Of a stretch of 64,000 nt of DNA, positions 14,159-26,588 are shown in pieces (the stretch's first letter is position 1; each line of letters opens with the position of its first letter). This stretch comes from Plecoglossus altivelis (taxonomy: Eukaryota > Chordata > Actinopteri > Osmeriformes > Plecoglossidae). The stretch lies in contig BROE01000006.1 of the NCBI GenBank assembly GCA_036571765.1, positions 14,858,001-14,922,000 on the forward strand. Direction: 5' to 3'. The notes beneath the pieces are model-generated. The model worked only from the letters and a program-made list of their open reading frames with translations, was not told where the DNA came from and did no database searches. The position numbers were made by a program, and so were the translations under genes.

Positions 14159-14423
14159 GTGCGCTCCAAGTTAATTGCTGCAGGCTTTGGGTGACATGCA
14201 AATTGAATTTGGTGACATTTCTGTCCACCCGCTGAACTCCTGGAGTCTGCTGCTCAGTAACCCTTGACCCCTGGTTGGCGTGATGACCTGAAACCTTAAT
14301 CGTTCCTACCCATTTGTCAAATGAGCAAACCGACACGCATACAGAACCTCCCACGTACACCAACGTGCACACGTGCGCACGCACGTCTGCACGCAGAACC
14401 CTTCCCCTAACAATGCCCCCCCC

Positions 14424-14454
<31 letters not shown>

Positions 14455-15105
14455 ACACACACTAGGTCAGTGCGGAACAGTTAATATTGTGCAGCCTTCT
14501 GCTTCAACTAAGGGAAGAAACGAATTGTGATCAGACAATGTATACAAGGTTTGACTGTGGCGGTCTGGTGCTTCCTTAATCACCTGTATTTTCATATTTA
14601 CAAGTTCCACATAGAACCTGCTTGCCAGATTATAGCAGCTGCCGACACAACATATCTTTGAAGAGACCTAATTAAAGATCTGTCCTCAATATGTCCATGT
14701 ATGCTAGCATGTATTCAGAACATAAAACACCGAAAGCTAACAGCAACCACACACTACCATGTCTCACTTTATCTGTCAGTCCAACAGACACACAGGATTT
14801 TTTCGTCATGAAAACACAGGGTGCTTTTGCACACACACACACACACACACAGACACATACTCAGACACACACACAGAGACACACAGGCGTACACACTCAC
14901 GCAGACACATGTTCATCCCTGGGCTTACTGATATTATGTGTCTGTCAGACTCCACATATTGAGTGATGAATCAGAGACCTTCTCGACTCGTGTTTGTCAA
15001 AGGCCCGCTGCTCTTCTTCTGAGCTGCTGCTGCGTTGCAACGCTGTTACAGTAACTGAGCTGTGAGCGGGTTTGTGCTGCCAGCACGTCGGTCGGAGGGG
15101 TCACA

Positions 15106-15119
15106 GCGCCACCTGGAGG
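15106..15119 (-). promoter_or_regulatory. CTCF-like motif
   Basis: The minus strand reads CCTCCAGGTGGCGC, which fits the CTCF core (CCASYAGRKGGCRS) with one mismatch. It lies at the edge of a GC-rich patch. Occupancy is not known. Confidence 0.4.
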
Positions 15120-17281
15120 CTCCAGACGACCGTGCAGGAACAACAGCTGGGTGAACCGCAGCTACATCAACAAACACCTAAACGCGGCTATGGTTCCCCT
15201 GGAGTCACGACCCGTATACAATGTGTTATCTCCTCTGGGTATCAGTTCAGACAGAGTTGAACGAATCATGCTGACAGAAAAGGGTTTAGGCGAAAGAAAA
15301 TACATGTCTGATGAGGTGTTCTCTTGATGCTCGATCTGGCGAGGTGTGGAAGGTTGATGTCATGGACGAGCCCTGTCTCACACGCAGCTTCTTCTTGTCC
15401 TCGCATCGATTCACCTCGACGCAACGGGAGGGTTCCCCGTCGCTGTGTTCGACGGAGAGGATCCAATCGGACTGCTCAATGTGCACAGGGGGGCCGGTGG
15501 GCGCTCTTTCGAAGCGGGCCGAGCGGCAGCGTTCGCCAAAATGGCGGGCGACTCCACGCCAGGCGTTGGTTCGAGCCTGGAACGCCAGCACCGCTGCTTG
15601 TTGTCATCAGCGCTCTAGCTGGCCTGGCTCGATGGACTTGCACGTTCGCACAATTAGGCATACAACTCTGATGCTTGGATCCGGAGCGCCACACTCTTAC
15701 GTGCCGGGGTTGAAGTCGGGATCCATTTTGTCTCTAATAACAGGGTAGGTCTGGGTGGAGAGGTTCCATTTTGGCTCTACGCAGCCTGAAAGAAGGGTCC
15801 TGCTCTTTCTCCCTGAAGCAGCAATGGAGCACCCTTGGGCAAAGGTAGTTAGTGTGTCATGATAGGCCCCTTTTGTCTCAAATTACCTCCTCCACTCTGG
15901 GCATTCTCTCCCTTTATCAGACGTAATCAAATCACAAGTGAGCCAAAGAGCTCTCCCACACCCAGGCGCGGGAGGGAGAGAGAGAGAGTGAGTGAGAAGG
16001 AGAGAGAGTGAGGGAGAGAGCATGAGAAAGAGAGAGAGTGTGAGAGAGAGAGAGCATGAGAGAGAGAGAGAGACAGATAGAGAGAGATAGAGAGAGTGAG
16101 TGAGAAGGGAGGATAAGGACACTGTCTATATATAAACACCCATTAGTCAAATAGAACACGAGGGATTGTTTTAATCTTGCAGACAGAAACGGCAATGCGC
16201 ATTAGGAGTTTGGGCTCACTAAATTACAGCTCCCAATCATGTAGGCTTTCACAGTGACCTGGAGATGGGTTTTATCCTCAGTGATTCTGAGAAGACACAT
16301 ATGACATCTCCCCCACTCGTCTCTTTCTCTCTCTTTCTACATCTCTTTCTCTCTTTCCTCTATTTTCGAACGCCCTCACTCCCTCCCCGCTTCTCTGAGA
16401 TGAAAAAGAACGTGAGGAGATCACAATATCGCCAAGGGACTTGTTACCGTGACGATGGCGAGCAGGCATATCATGTCATCACAGCTGAAAAGGACACAAC
16501 GAAACAGGCTCAGCGGGTCACCGCAACGCCGCAATCAGCTTTTTAGGGTTGGATTGATCGGGTCTGTTACAATCACGCTGTACACTTGAAGCTATGTGGG
16601 ACCATTGAGATCATGCAGAGATCAGGGGTAAAGCATTCGACCCCATTGTCATTTCTTTGGAAATGTTGTCCGAAAAGATACATTGCGCCTTCATGCTAAC
16701 AAGGTCTTGATCGTTTTCGTGCTGGTAAGCCATAATGTTGAGTGCTTCTGGAATATTCTCTGGCAACAGACAAAGCCACTGCAATTACGGAAGAAGTCAG
16801 AGTACTTGCATGGATGCAGCTCAACCTTCACACGCAGCATGACTCAGCTCAGCGAGACTGAGAGAGATCTCATGACGGAACGCTCCGTCCATCAGTCTTG
16901 GAGGTCCCACGCACACACACGCATGCGTGCGCGCACACACACACACAGACATACAGAGACAGACAAGCATACACTTGCACAACCAGGAAGGGGTGATTGA
17001 GAAGATACTTGGGCTGCTTTTATCTGCTTAATGAATAGGCAATGCGAGGAGACGAACAATGTCCAGTTAATCTAGGAGACGTTTTAAAGAGCTGAAGTCA
17101 AGGCTTTGTCCATGGCATTATAAATCACCTTAATAAAACAAGTGAGGAAGAGAGAGAGAGGGATGGAGGTAGAGAAAATGGGAGAGAGAGCAGTCTGACT
17201 GAGAGGAGTAGGAGCCCTCTCTAAAGGAGCACAAAAGTCAAGGTGCACTCTCATTCAGGTTGAGCACAGTAAATGTGAGTA

Positions 17282-17317
<36 letters not shown>

Positions 17318-20149
17318 CGTGCGTGCGTGTGTGCGTGCGTGTGTGTGTCTGTCTGTCTGTCTGTTTGTATGCATGCGTGCAACTCATTTTTAATCGTATC
17401 CAATGAAACAAAGAAAAACATATTTCTATACAGGGAGACAGGAAACAAGGTATTCATTTCCCTGTAGTAAAGGAACTTGAAAGTCCTCCTTGGAATGAAA
17501 TTGAAGAAATAAAGAAAAACATTTTCTCTGAACTTGCTTCTGGACGGTATGGGCAAAATGGTTGCCTCGGGCACTGCCTAGCCTACACCATCTTAACAAA
17601 GCTGAAACTCTTATTCCAGAGAAACAGCCTTGCATCCTAATTCACCTCAGACCACTCAACTGCATTCATTTCCCAACTCAAAACATGGAGACAAAGCCCT
17701 GTAGTTCCTGTAATTTACTTCCACAATGTCCTGAGGGAAAAGCAGTGCTAATAATAATAATAATATATTAGGCTTCAGTCACATCATTTAACCCTTCATA
17801 CTCAGGGTTCGACCCAGGCTTCCCTAAGTCTCCTTAATCACAACCTTAATGGCAACAAGTGACTCCAACGTACATGTTGAACGCTGGTTCCAAAACAGCT
17901 CAATCAAAACATTGGAATGGCCAGATAAAAGACGCTGACGTCAAGTCACATAGGTTTACACAACTACGCAGTGCTGTCGGCAGACAAACAATAAACACAA
18001 CCTTCAGCACCGCATTCAAATCGACCTCAACTCAACAGCCCTGAGCTGTCACGTTCCTTGACAGCCCAATCATTTGAAGGTGCAACTGTGTGTGCTTTGA
18101 AATGCACCTGGATTGGGTTGCAATCACTCAAATCACTCAGGACCAAAATACAAAATTTGCCACTACATTGAGACACTTTTTACAATGATGACAGCCTCTT
18201 TTCAAACACACACTAGCCAAAACTGCTGCACCCTAACCCCTTTTTCCACAGGCGTGGTTGCCAAATACACGATGACACTTCATGAACTGGCCATCGAGGA
18301 GTTGACGATTCACAAGCCTATCTGAATCACCAATACTGTTGTCCACGTCAGCCTCCAATTGTTCAGTCTGTTCTCAACCACTGAGGTCGTTCAAGCTTTT
18401 GTGTAAAAACGCTCAACTGCACAACAACAGAGTTAGCTGAAGGATTAGAATCCTTGACAATGTTGGACTTTTTTAGCTACAGCAGACGAACTCGCTTGGT
18501 ATTTTCTCGTCCATTTTTTCCCCCTACTGAGATATTTTCAGGAAGACTGATTATTGAACTTCCAACCAATGTGCCCGTTGTGATAACATCGCGCCGAACA
18601 GCTACAAGCCCAAAGGCATGACGCAACAACAACCAGAGCTGTTTGTTTTTCTCCTCTCAGTTCATCTTCTCAGTGGCAGCTATGTTCACCGCTAGCCCCT
18701 GGTGTCTGGGGACCTGAGGGTATGGCTGCTGTAACACAGCGGCTCATTGGAACAGTTGGACAGTGTCGCCGCTCGCACCGCACGTATCATGCCTGTGCGT
18801 AGGGCACAGAGTGCTGAGGGGGCACTAACAATAGCCTAAGGACAATCAGCACATTCTTCGCAATTATAATGCTGATATCATTTCAGTACCGAGATATTGG
18901 GCACTTTTTTCGGGGGGGGGGGCATCAAGGAATGGCTATCAGCGACTCTGCACTCACACCTTGTACACACCAACCAAAGGAAAAGCCCCAAAAAGATCTT
19001 TCAAGGCGATTTCCACCGGTTCTAATGCAAGTACTGATCTTCATTCAGGGTTAGTTGCCATTTTGAAATGAAGGATAGTATTTTATACCCGTGGAACATA
19101 ATGTGCTTCAAAGAAAATGTAGAAACGTGTAGCACATACTGCACTATAATGAATGGCGCAGGATAGGACTAGATTGTTCATTTATTCTCCTGATATGCTT
19201 TCAAACAGAACTGGTTCCGGTGTGTGGCAGATAGAGAGATGAGTTCCTTTTCCTGGTTTTCTCACAGCTTGCAGTAGCAGGGCTGCAACAGAAGTAAACC
19301 AGGAAGGGTTCCATTCATCCACATGATATATAAAGGCTCCTGCTATCAGAAACAGACAGAAATGTCATTAAGTGCTGCAGGAGATGTTTACCATTGTCGA
19401 GTCTTCTTACTTTCACTGCGTGAGACTGCTGTTGGGTCTCTCTCTCTCCCTCCCTCTTTCTCAGTCTCTCTCTCTTTCCACCGCTCACTACCCCAACCTC
19501 TCACACATTCCCTCTCTCTGTCTCTCTCTCTTCCTCTCCCTCTCTCCATTTTTCTTTCTCCCTCACTCTCTCCACCCCTTTCTTCCTCCACCCCCATATC
19601 TCTCCCTCGCACACCCTTATTCTTTCTCTCGCTCCTTCTTTCCCTCTTTCCCTCTCTTCCTCCCCCTCAGACTGGTGTTTATTAATGGCTTTCTGCATGG
19701 ATGCAAGTGCTTCATTACAGTATGAGATGAGCTGCTGTTATCCCAAACTCAGTGATAAACTCTTTTTAATTACGCCTTATGAAACTATATTAAAAACTAC
19801 TGAGGTGTGCCTAATTTTTCCACCACCCCCCTCGGCTAGCCTCAGACCCAAAACCCCTACATAGGCATACAGTTGCAGACAGAACACAAACACGCATGTG
19901 CGCCCACAGACTATTGATTAGCTGGTAAATATTGCTCAGAAAAGGTTCCACATATCTATATTTCTCATTGCGTGGGGGTTTTCTGGATAGCCACTGAGCT
20001 CGCTCATCGAGTCTTTCCCCCTGGAGAGCACGCGGTGAACCCAAATGAGCTGGGTTTGTTATGCAGACGGAACAGTTTTAAAATGCCACGTTTCTGCCAC
20101 GCCCCGCCCTTCCGTCTCTCCTCTCGGTTTCTCTCTCCGTGCTCTTATT

Positions 20150-20560
20150 CCTTTAAAACGACCGCAGGTGACTCATTTTCCTCTGCCTACAGCCTCATTA
20201 GTCCGTTGCTAATCAAGCAATTAACTTCAGATTAGCTATTGATTAATGTTAGTGCTGAAAAATGTTTCTCAATGGGATAGTACTGGTTAAACATGAAACC
20301 ACTCGTAATGAGTAACTGGGTAATTAGATAACAAGAGTAATTGTAAAAGCTTGTGTATTAGGCTCATTATCTAATTAAGTGGTGATCCACATGACATGTC
20401 TTTCTTGGGGGCACTGATAACAGTGTAAGAATCAGGACATGAATTAGCTGGATCACAATTGGTCGGATCATATCCTTGCCTTACTTATGGCCTGATTTAA
20501 TCATTGAGAAGTTATTTAATTATGGTTTGGGAGTCTTGTCAGGATTTTGTTTGCGCTTAA
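20150..20560. promoter_or_regulatory. TAAT-rich putative enhancer-like block
   Basis: A repeat-free block with many TAAT/ATTA homeodomain cores. It includes an exact 11-base inverted pair, TAATTAGATAA at 20321-20331 and TTATCTAATTA at 20367-20377, separated by 35 bases. This composition is common in conserved developmental non-coding elements. Function is inferred only. Confidence 0.3.
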
Positions 20561-22397
20561 TTCGAATTCAAGTTGAAGGGACATGAGAAGTCAAGATATG
20601 TAGTTTGAAATCATGTTTAGAACAGATTTATTGTCATGTCAAAATTCTGGAGCGAGAGTTAGAGGTTTTTATATTAGCTGTGATTCCACATCCAAATGAC
20701 ATGTTTCAGAAGAACAATGTTTTGCTACTCTGTATTTCTTTGGCACCTCTCATCCAATCTCCCTCGCCAAAACCTGACTGGTTTCCAGACTTTGACCATG
20801 CAACCAAACCAAAGACAAAAAAGTAATCATAATGAATGGCTGATTCTAATTGGTGAATTTTTGCAGCTTTGCCTGCCTTCACCTCCCGAAACCCTTTTTG
20901 ATTTGGCAGTTTCCTGCTTCTAAAAACACTGTAGAACTGAACACTCAGAGCCTTCAGAGCAAGGATCCTCATCTACACAGCACAGCTTCACCCAGAGGCA
21001 CTCAATGATTCACCTCTAATCTCCACAGAATACAAACATGAATTTAATAACCGTGTAGTATACATGGTCCTATTTACCCAGGCAATGACTGTCAGTTTGA
21101 CTTCCACTCTGAAATAGTTTCAATCAGAGCCTGATATTGATGTAAATGGGTCTGTGGTTTGGTTCGAATTAAAGGCTAGAATATAACCTGCTGGCGAGCG
21201 TGTAATAAGAGGGGCTGTCGCCTTACCCTGGCCTTATCAGCGCTGGTAGCTTACACTTCAGTGTGACTATCAATTATCAGGACAATGCGCCACAGAACTC
21301 CGGGTAAGCTCTGCACAGCAGTGATCAAGTTTACCACCAACAGTAGGCCGGTACGATTCAAAAGGAACTTGCACTCGCACGTACACACACTCACTTACAT
21401 CAGAATAGGTACGAATAGCGGCTGTGCACTAGGGTTGCTGATGTATTGATGTGTTTAATCAGTATGCTGTTCCTTCGTCCGCGAGGAGTAATCATTTTTC
21501 CATTACGCTACCTCCGAAGGACGTCCACTCGCATTTGTTTGGCCTCTTTTGTGTTGTGTTTCTGGGCCACGGCTTTCCGTTGACTAATGTTTTATTTATT
21601 TCTTTGATGGATTAGAGGCTGACGTTTTCTGCTAGGCCCCTGATGTAAAATGTCACCTTCCTCAATCACCGCTCCCAACCCCTCCCCCCCTTACCCTATC
21701 CCAGAAAAAACCCAGAAACGCACACTCGCACACAGGACTATCAAACTTTCTGCTCTGAGAACTGTAAAATTAGATGGCAGGAAATGAATAATTGCAGACC
21801 ACTCCAAGGAAAGGAGAAGGGGAGGGCGGGTGTCAGAGTGTAAAATCAAGCAAAACACAAACACTTTCCACCCGTTTACTTGTTTTCATGAGGAAGGTGA
21901 AATTTTGAGTGATTAACTGAGACAGCCCCTGGGGCTAGCAGGGAACTACTGAGGGCCTATCAGGACCATGGACAGCTCCATGGGGCAACAAAGGCCTGGG
22001 TGAATCAGCACCTGACAAGGACAGCTCCATAGGGATGCAGCCCTAGCAACAACAACTTGTCAAGATTGTCCAACCACTGACCCCAAGAGCGAACCAAGGA
22101 CTTTAACACACCGGATGATGATTGAAAATGAAGGACACAAGACGATTTACTTGATTTGTGTTCCTCTTCCTGGACAACATCCATGAAGAGACACGTTTCA
22201 ATGGAGCAGAGCAGAGGTGCCTTATGTTGTCTGGTTGTATATTGCACCTATGCCTCTCTTGGGCTGCCACATGACATGACAATGACTTATAAACATTGAA
22301 TGTTTGTTTAGAAAGGGTTGGAGAAGTGTTCAAACTGGACATGAGCACTACAGAAAAATGACACCAATCTAGCATATTTGTGTAAACATAGCTCAGA

Positions 22398-22403
22398 TTT
22401 TAT
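22398..22403 (-). terminator. Candidate smim19 poly(A) signal
   Basis: AATAAA on the minus strand, about 540 bases past the smim19 stop codon. Other signals could be used. Confidence 0.35.
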
Positions 22404-22468
22404 TCTCAGATTTGAAACTACTATCCGTTATTCTACGGTCGTCGAAGAAAAGCATTTCATCCTGAAAA

Positions 22469-22482
22469 CCACTAGGTGGCAA
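22469..22482 (+). promoter_or_regulatory. CTCF-like motif
   Basis: CCACTAGGTGGCAA matches the CTCF core at 13 of 14 positions. It lies just beyond the 3' end of smim19. Together with the motif at 25833 it brackets the smim19/AhpD-like pair. Confidence 0.45.
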
Positions 22483-22944
22483 CAAATATCTATTTCAAGA
22501 ACAAAGACGTATTTAAGTATCAACGACCACATGAACCATTACAATTGGAATTTTAAAAGGAGTAAAATGGAACAACATATATCCAACATCAAAATGTGTC
22601 ATTCTTCATTCACAGACCCGCTATAGACTTCTAATTAACACTAACTAACTCAAAGTATCACAAAGGCCACACACAGTCTTTTTCCCTTTCCTCAAAAGGC
22701 CACACATCCATGGCACTATGACTGGGAAAAAAGTAGAGAGACCAACATCGTTTTCCTTTGAACAACTGTCCATCTACCCGAAAAAAGGCAGGAACTCCAT
22801 ACTGCCTACTGCTTAAACCGACCCGTGTCACTATAAATCTGCGGGTGGATACGCGAGGTGCAGATATCTCACTTTGGATTGGGGAACAGGGAGAGAGTGA
22901 GGGAAAAGACGGTGCTGCCATGCAGAACCGGTCTTCCTGCTGCG

Positions 22945-23712
22945 TCATTCCATGGACAGCTGCACACTCTCACACTGGCTTTGCTGGTGTTGGTCGAACT
23001 TACGTGCTGGAAAACAAAACCGGAAGAGGTCAGATCAAATGCACTTAGGATGCGTTGTAAAAACGCTACAGTGCAGGGCTTTAAACCTTCTTAATGCAAC
23101 TTGGAAATACAATAATAGTCCAGTGGATATACACACAGAGAGAGTACATTTCCAGCTGCTGTCGTAGTCTGACTTTTTTCAGGTTGTCGTAGAAGTTCGG
23201 CTCCGTCGTTGCCCCAGCGGTGGGAGGCAGGGCGAAGATTCGCATGATCTTCCTCTTGTTCCTATAAGGGCAACGTTACATATGTTTACTGACGGATGAC
23301 TTAGTTCTGTCAGTGATCCAACTTATCTGAACCACACAGTATCTCTAAAGTACGGTATGCATGGCAGTTTATTTACCATAGCTTCTATTTAAAGGTGATT
23401 TTATTTAGACGGTTCCATTCAATGCAGCATGCTAGCATGTGTATATCGATATCAATTCAAGCGAAGCAGCCAAAACATTTGCATTCAATGTCATTCAAAA
23501 CATTTATACAATTGGCCATCCTATCACTGTTAGCTAGTTATGTTGAGAGCTGGGCAGATGGTCGGAGAAACAGTGTCTTACTTTCTTGCATACATTAGCA
23601 GCCCGAAGCTAACCAGAATTACAAGCAGGTAGACATTGGTGGCCTCGTTCCAAGCTTCGTGCACAGAATAATCTAGAGACTCCTCGTTCGCCATCACCCC
23701 ATGACCACCCAT
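22945..23712 (-). CDS. smim19: Small integral membrane protein 19
   Basis: Three coding exons read on the minus strand: 23712-23582, 23261-23137 and 23006-22945, giving 105 residues (human SMIM19 is about 107). Splice sites are GT-AG and phases join correctly. The N-terminus has the family motif DYSVHEAWNEATNVYL, leading straight into one hydrophobic span (about residues 25-41, LLVILVSFGLLMY). A basic stretch follows (ARKNKRKIMRIF), then EPNFYDNL and RLRQQLEMYS, both typical of the family. It ends SVQLSME. Its biochemical role is unknown; it is predicted to be a single-pass membrane protein. The start chosen is the first in-frame ATG; a second lies six codons on. It is divergently paired with the AhpD-like gene, with start codons 304 bases apart. 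The call is based on remembered similarity to the human protein. Confidence 0.93.
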
Positions 23713-24016
23713 TGCGAGTAACTCAATCTAAAGTAATACTAAAAAACCTTTTCAATGTGTCAGTAATGTGTTTAACATCAACTCGTTTCGTTGTGCGTCT
23801 GCTACACAGAAAAGTGTAAACAAACAGATGACGTAGTTTCCGGTACAGGTGGTGAGGCCGCCCTCCATTGGCCAGGAGGGACAGTGCAGGAAAGAGGAGG
23901 CGCAAGTGGTAGGCGTGACTCCCGTTCACGAAGACGGTTGGCCTGTTTATGCCACATGCACCTCCTCAGAGCAAGAATCTGGAATCAACAACGCTAATCG
24001 ACACACAGATAAAGTC
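23713..24016. promoter_or_regulatory. Shared bidirectional promoter (smim19 / AhpD-like gene)
   Basis: The 304 bases between two divergent start codons hold a CRE-like TGACGTAG (23829), an ETS-type TTTCCGG (23837-23843) and a CCAAT-box core ATTGG (23867-23871). These three together are common in TATA-less housekeeping bidirectional promoters. Transcription start sites cannot be read from sequence. Confidence 0.6.
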
Positions 24017-25235
24017 ATGGCGAGTGGCATTGTCCTACGACTTTTTAGTAGGCCTATGACTAACCTGTCGATACATGTGAGTACGTTTGAAGGAATGTAG
24101 ATTAGCAGATGCTACAATCCTTTCGTGTCACTCGACCTCCTTGCATGTAGTAAGTTTTTTATGTTGTGTTTATGTATCAACCTCTCGTTCTCTGCAGACA
24201 TCTCTCAGCCTCTTTCGACAAAGAGCGGCTGTGGCCGCTGTTACCGCGACCCGAAGCCGGTTCTCCAGTGATGCACGTCCTCCCGAGCACATCAGCAGGT
24301 ACCCGGTGCCATACAAGAAGGACCTGCCATTCGACATCGTGGAGCTGATGGAGGAAGTGGAGACCAAGGTGGGGAGCGCCTACAGACCTTCTGTAACCAG
24401 AGACCTCTGGCCCAACTAAGAGTTATAAAGTTAGGAGTGACTTTGCTCACAGACTCACGTGTTTGTTGTTGTTCGTCTTGAAAGGGGGGATTTTTGCCCA
24501 ATGTTTTCAAAGTCCTGGCACACCGACCAGCAGAGTTCAGGGCCTTCTTCACTTACTACAATGAGCTAATGAACAAGGAGACAGGTAGGGAACGCAACAC
24601 ACAGTGTGTGTGTGCGTGCGTGCGTGCGTGCTTGCGTCCAGTTGATAAGAATCTCTCTGGTGGTTTTTGCAGGACGACTGACTAAGGCAGACCGGGAGCT
24701 CATTGTGGTGGCCACCAGCATCCACAACCAGTGTCTGTACTGTGTCGTATCCCACAGTGCACTGCACCGCATCTACTCTAAGAAACCCACACTATCAGAC
24801 CAGGCGAGTCATCATATGTGTCTTCCTCCAAATTGGTCTGGTATATTGAATGTGCGTCGTCTTTATTTTTTTTGTCAGTTTATTTTTCTCTTTCTCACTC
24901 ACTCGCTCTCACGTTCACGCTCGCTCTCACGTTCACACTCGCAGGTGATAGTGAACTACGAGAACGCCGACCTGTCCCCAAGGGAGCACGCCATGTTGGA
25001 CTTCGCCATGGCCGTGTGCCGCAGCGACACCATCACCGACAGGCACTTCCTGTCTCTTGAGGAAGTGGGCTTCGATCGCGAGGATGCCTGGGACATTGCT
25101 GCCATTGCCGCCTTTTTTGCCATGTCTAACCGCCTGGCCCACCTGACGGACATGAGGCCCAACGCAGAGTTCTACAACATGGGCCGCATGCCCCGGGACA
25201 AGAGCAGAGACCAGAACAAGCCAGAGGGGACCTGA
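24017..25235 (+). CDS. AhpD-like (carboxymuconolactone decarboxylase fold) peroxidase-related protein, probably mitochondrial
   Basis: Five coding exons: 24017-24076, 24198-24368, 24485-24584, 24673-24803 and 24945-25235, giving 250 residues. The first about 45 residues are rich in Arg, Ser and Ala and poor in acids (RLFSRP, LFRQRAAVAA, RSRFSS), like a mitochondrial transit peptide. The body matches the peroxidase-related CMD/AhpD family: GGFLPNVFKVLAHRP near residue 80, then E119 and C131-L-Y-C134 with H138, the ExxxC/CxxC/H arrangement that AhpD uses as a thiol peroxidase or disulfide relay. A helical C-terminal half follows (FAMSNRLAHLTDMRPN). By family knowledge it should reduce peroxides with an external thiol donor; substrate and partner are unknown. 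Intron 4 starts with GC rather than GT. Candidate poly(A) signals lie at 25630 and 25688. I do not know a standard symbol. Confidence 0.85.
24804..24944 (+). other. GC-AG intron
   Basis: The only frame-preserving donor after CAG at 24801-24803 is GCGAGT. The acceptor is the normal CTCGCAG at 24938-24944. The codons on both sides (SDQ then VIVNYE) join in phase 0, which supports a non-canonical GC donor. Confidence 0.7.
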
Positions 25236-26588
25236 GAGACTGGCCAGGAAAGAATGTGTGTGTGCGCGTGCGTACGTGCGTGTGTGTTTTCTTGATATTA
25301 TTCTTGTTTGTCAAACATTGTCCTTAACGCTCTTCTCACCTTTAAGGAAAGCATAGTAAAGCCATTAAGAGGTGTGATTTAGGACAAAATGCACAACTTA
25401 AACATGTTTTTTAAAGGAAAAATAGGATGATTTATACTCACTCCAGGCTGAACATGTCAATCTTGTTCTATATTTAGACTTTTGTGGGCAACATGAATAT
25501 TGTGCACTTCTCGATTGTAGAACCATTTTGAAACCGAATGGTTGAAAACATTAGAAGCTGTGGCTGAAACTGGGGGGTTACTCTTTAAGTGTTGATATGG
25601 GTCGGTCACAGCAAATGTTCAGCAATGAAAATAAACTTTGTTCAGTCAGTAACACTGATTCACTTTGAATGCAATACTAAAAGCTTAAATAAACAAGTTT
25701 ATATTATGAGTGTTCAATGTTCAATCTTAAGTGACCTATTTAGACATTCCGCAAGTTAAATAGAATCAACAGTTGAACGTTAAAACGGACTTTATACGAT
25801 TCAACAGCAGTCAACGCCCATATCTCGTTTTACCACTAGAGGGCGACAGTCTCAGACCAACACAGCAAAAAACTGACCATGGCTATGATGGCTTGATTCC
25901 ATTGTCTTTCAAGGTGCAACTCATTATAATGTATTCTAAGGCTCCATTGTCTGGGCAAGTGCGATACCACCATAATCACACTAGGGGGTGTCATAGTCGT
26001 TAGTAGTTTATTTAATTTCCTTATTAACACATCCCAAACAACGTCACTCAATCGGACACTGCCATATTTAGCCTTTAAATGTACTGTGCCAGAAGCATAT
26101 ATGCTGTTTCTGCCCTTACTAACGTATATTTTGTCCGCATTTCGTATTACATTTAGGTTATACGATCATATTACAGTATAATACAAAAGCAGCCATGGCC
26201 GATGTTGACAAGTAGAGCATAGCTCTCGCCCTTACTCAGGTCGTTGAGTCATAGTATTTAAGTCACAATATTCACTGCATCTCGGTCAGAGGTTCTCTCA
26301 GTGTCAGAGCTGAAAGTGTACCTAGTGGTCTCTTTTTCAAAATCCATACAATAGCAGAGATGGAAGGAGGAGCTTAAAAGTGAGCCTACCATTGGCTAGT
26401 TTGTCATTGCCCCATCCAACAGTCTGCACACATTAGGCTCAATCATGAAGCGTCATGTTTTCTGCTGTATCCCAGTGGTAACGGAGTGGATGAGGTCAGA
26501 TATCCTTTGACCCTGGTGTGTATTAGTGGCGTGGCCCAGTCATCCCCAACGGTAAAAGGGGAGGTCTGGTAAAGGTGCCAGCTCCACG
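25236..26588. other. Convergent 3' intergenic region
   Basis: This lies between the AhpD-like stop and the klb stop, which face each other. It holds plus-strand AATAAA at 25630-25635 and 25688-25693, minus-strand AATAAA at 26007-26012 (candidate klb signal), a short GT/GC tract at 25256-25290 and a CTCF-like motif at 25833. No gene is seen. Confidence 0.6.
25833..25846 (+). promoter_or_regulatory. CTCF-like motif
   Basis: CCACTAGAGGGCGA fits the CTCF core at 13 of 14 positions. It lies in the convergent intergenic region downstream of the AhpD-like gene. Confidence 0.45.

Larger units (their letters stand above)
14096..22400. other. Non-coding stretch with simple repeats and AT-rich patches
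   Basis: No gene is supported. It holds (GA)n at 14122-14154, CA arrays at 14424-14462 and 14830-14890, a GC-rich patch at about 15060-15740, GA-rich DNA at 15973-16105, GT repeats at 17284-17350, a G-run near 18912-18921, and CT-rich DNA at 19440-19670. An unusually TAAT-rich, repeat-free block covers about 20150-20560. The rest is plain unique sequence with nothing I can name. Confidence 0.6.
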
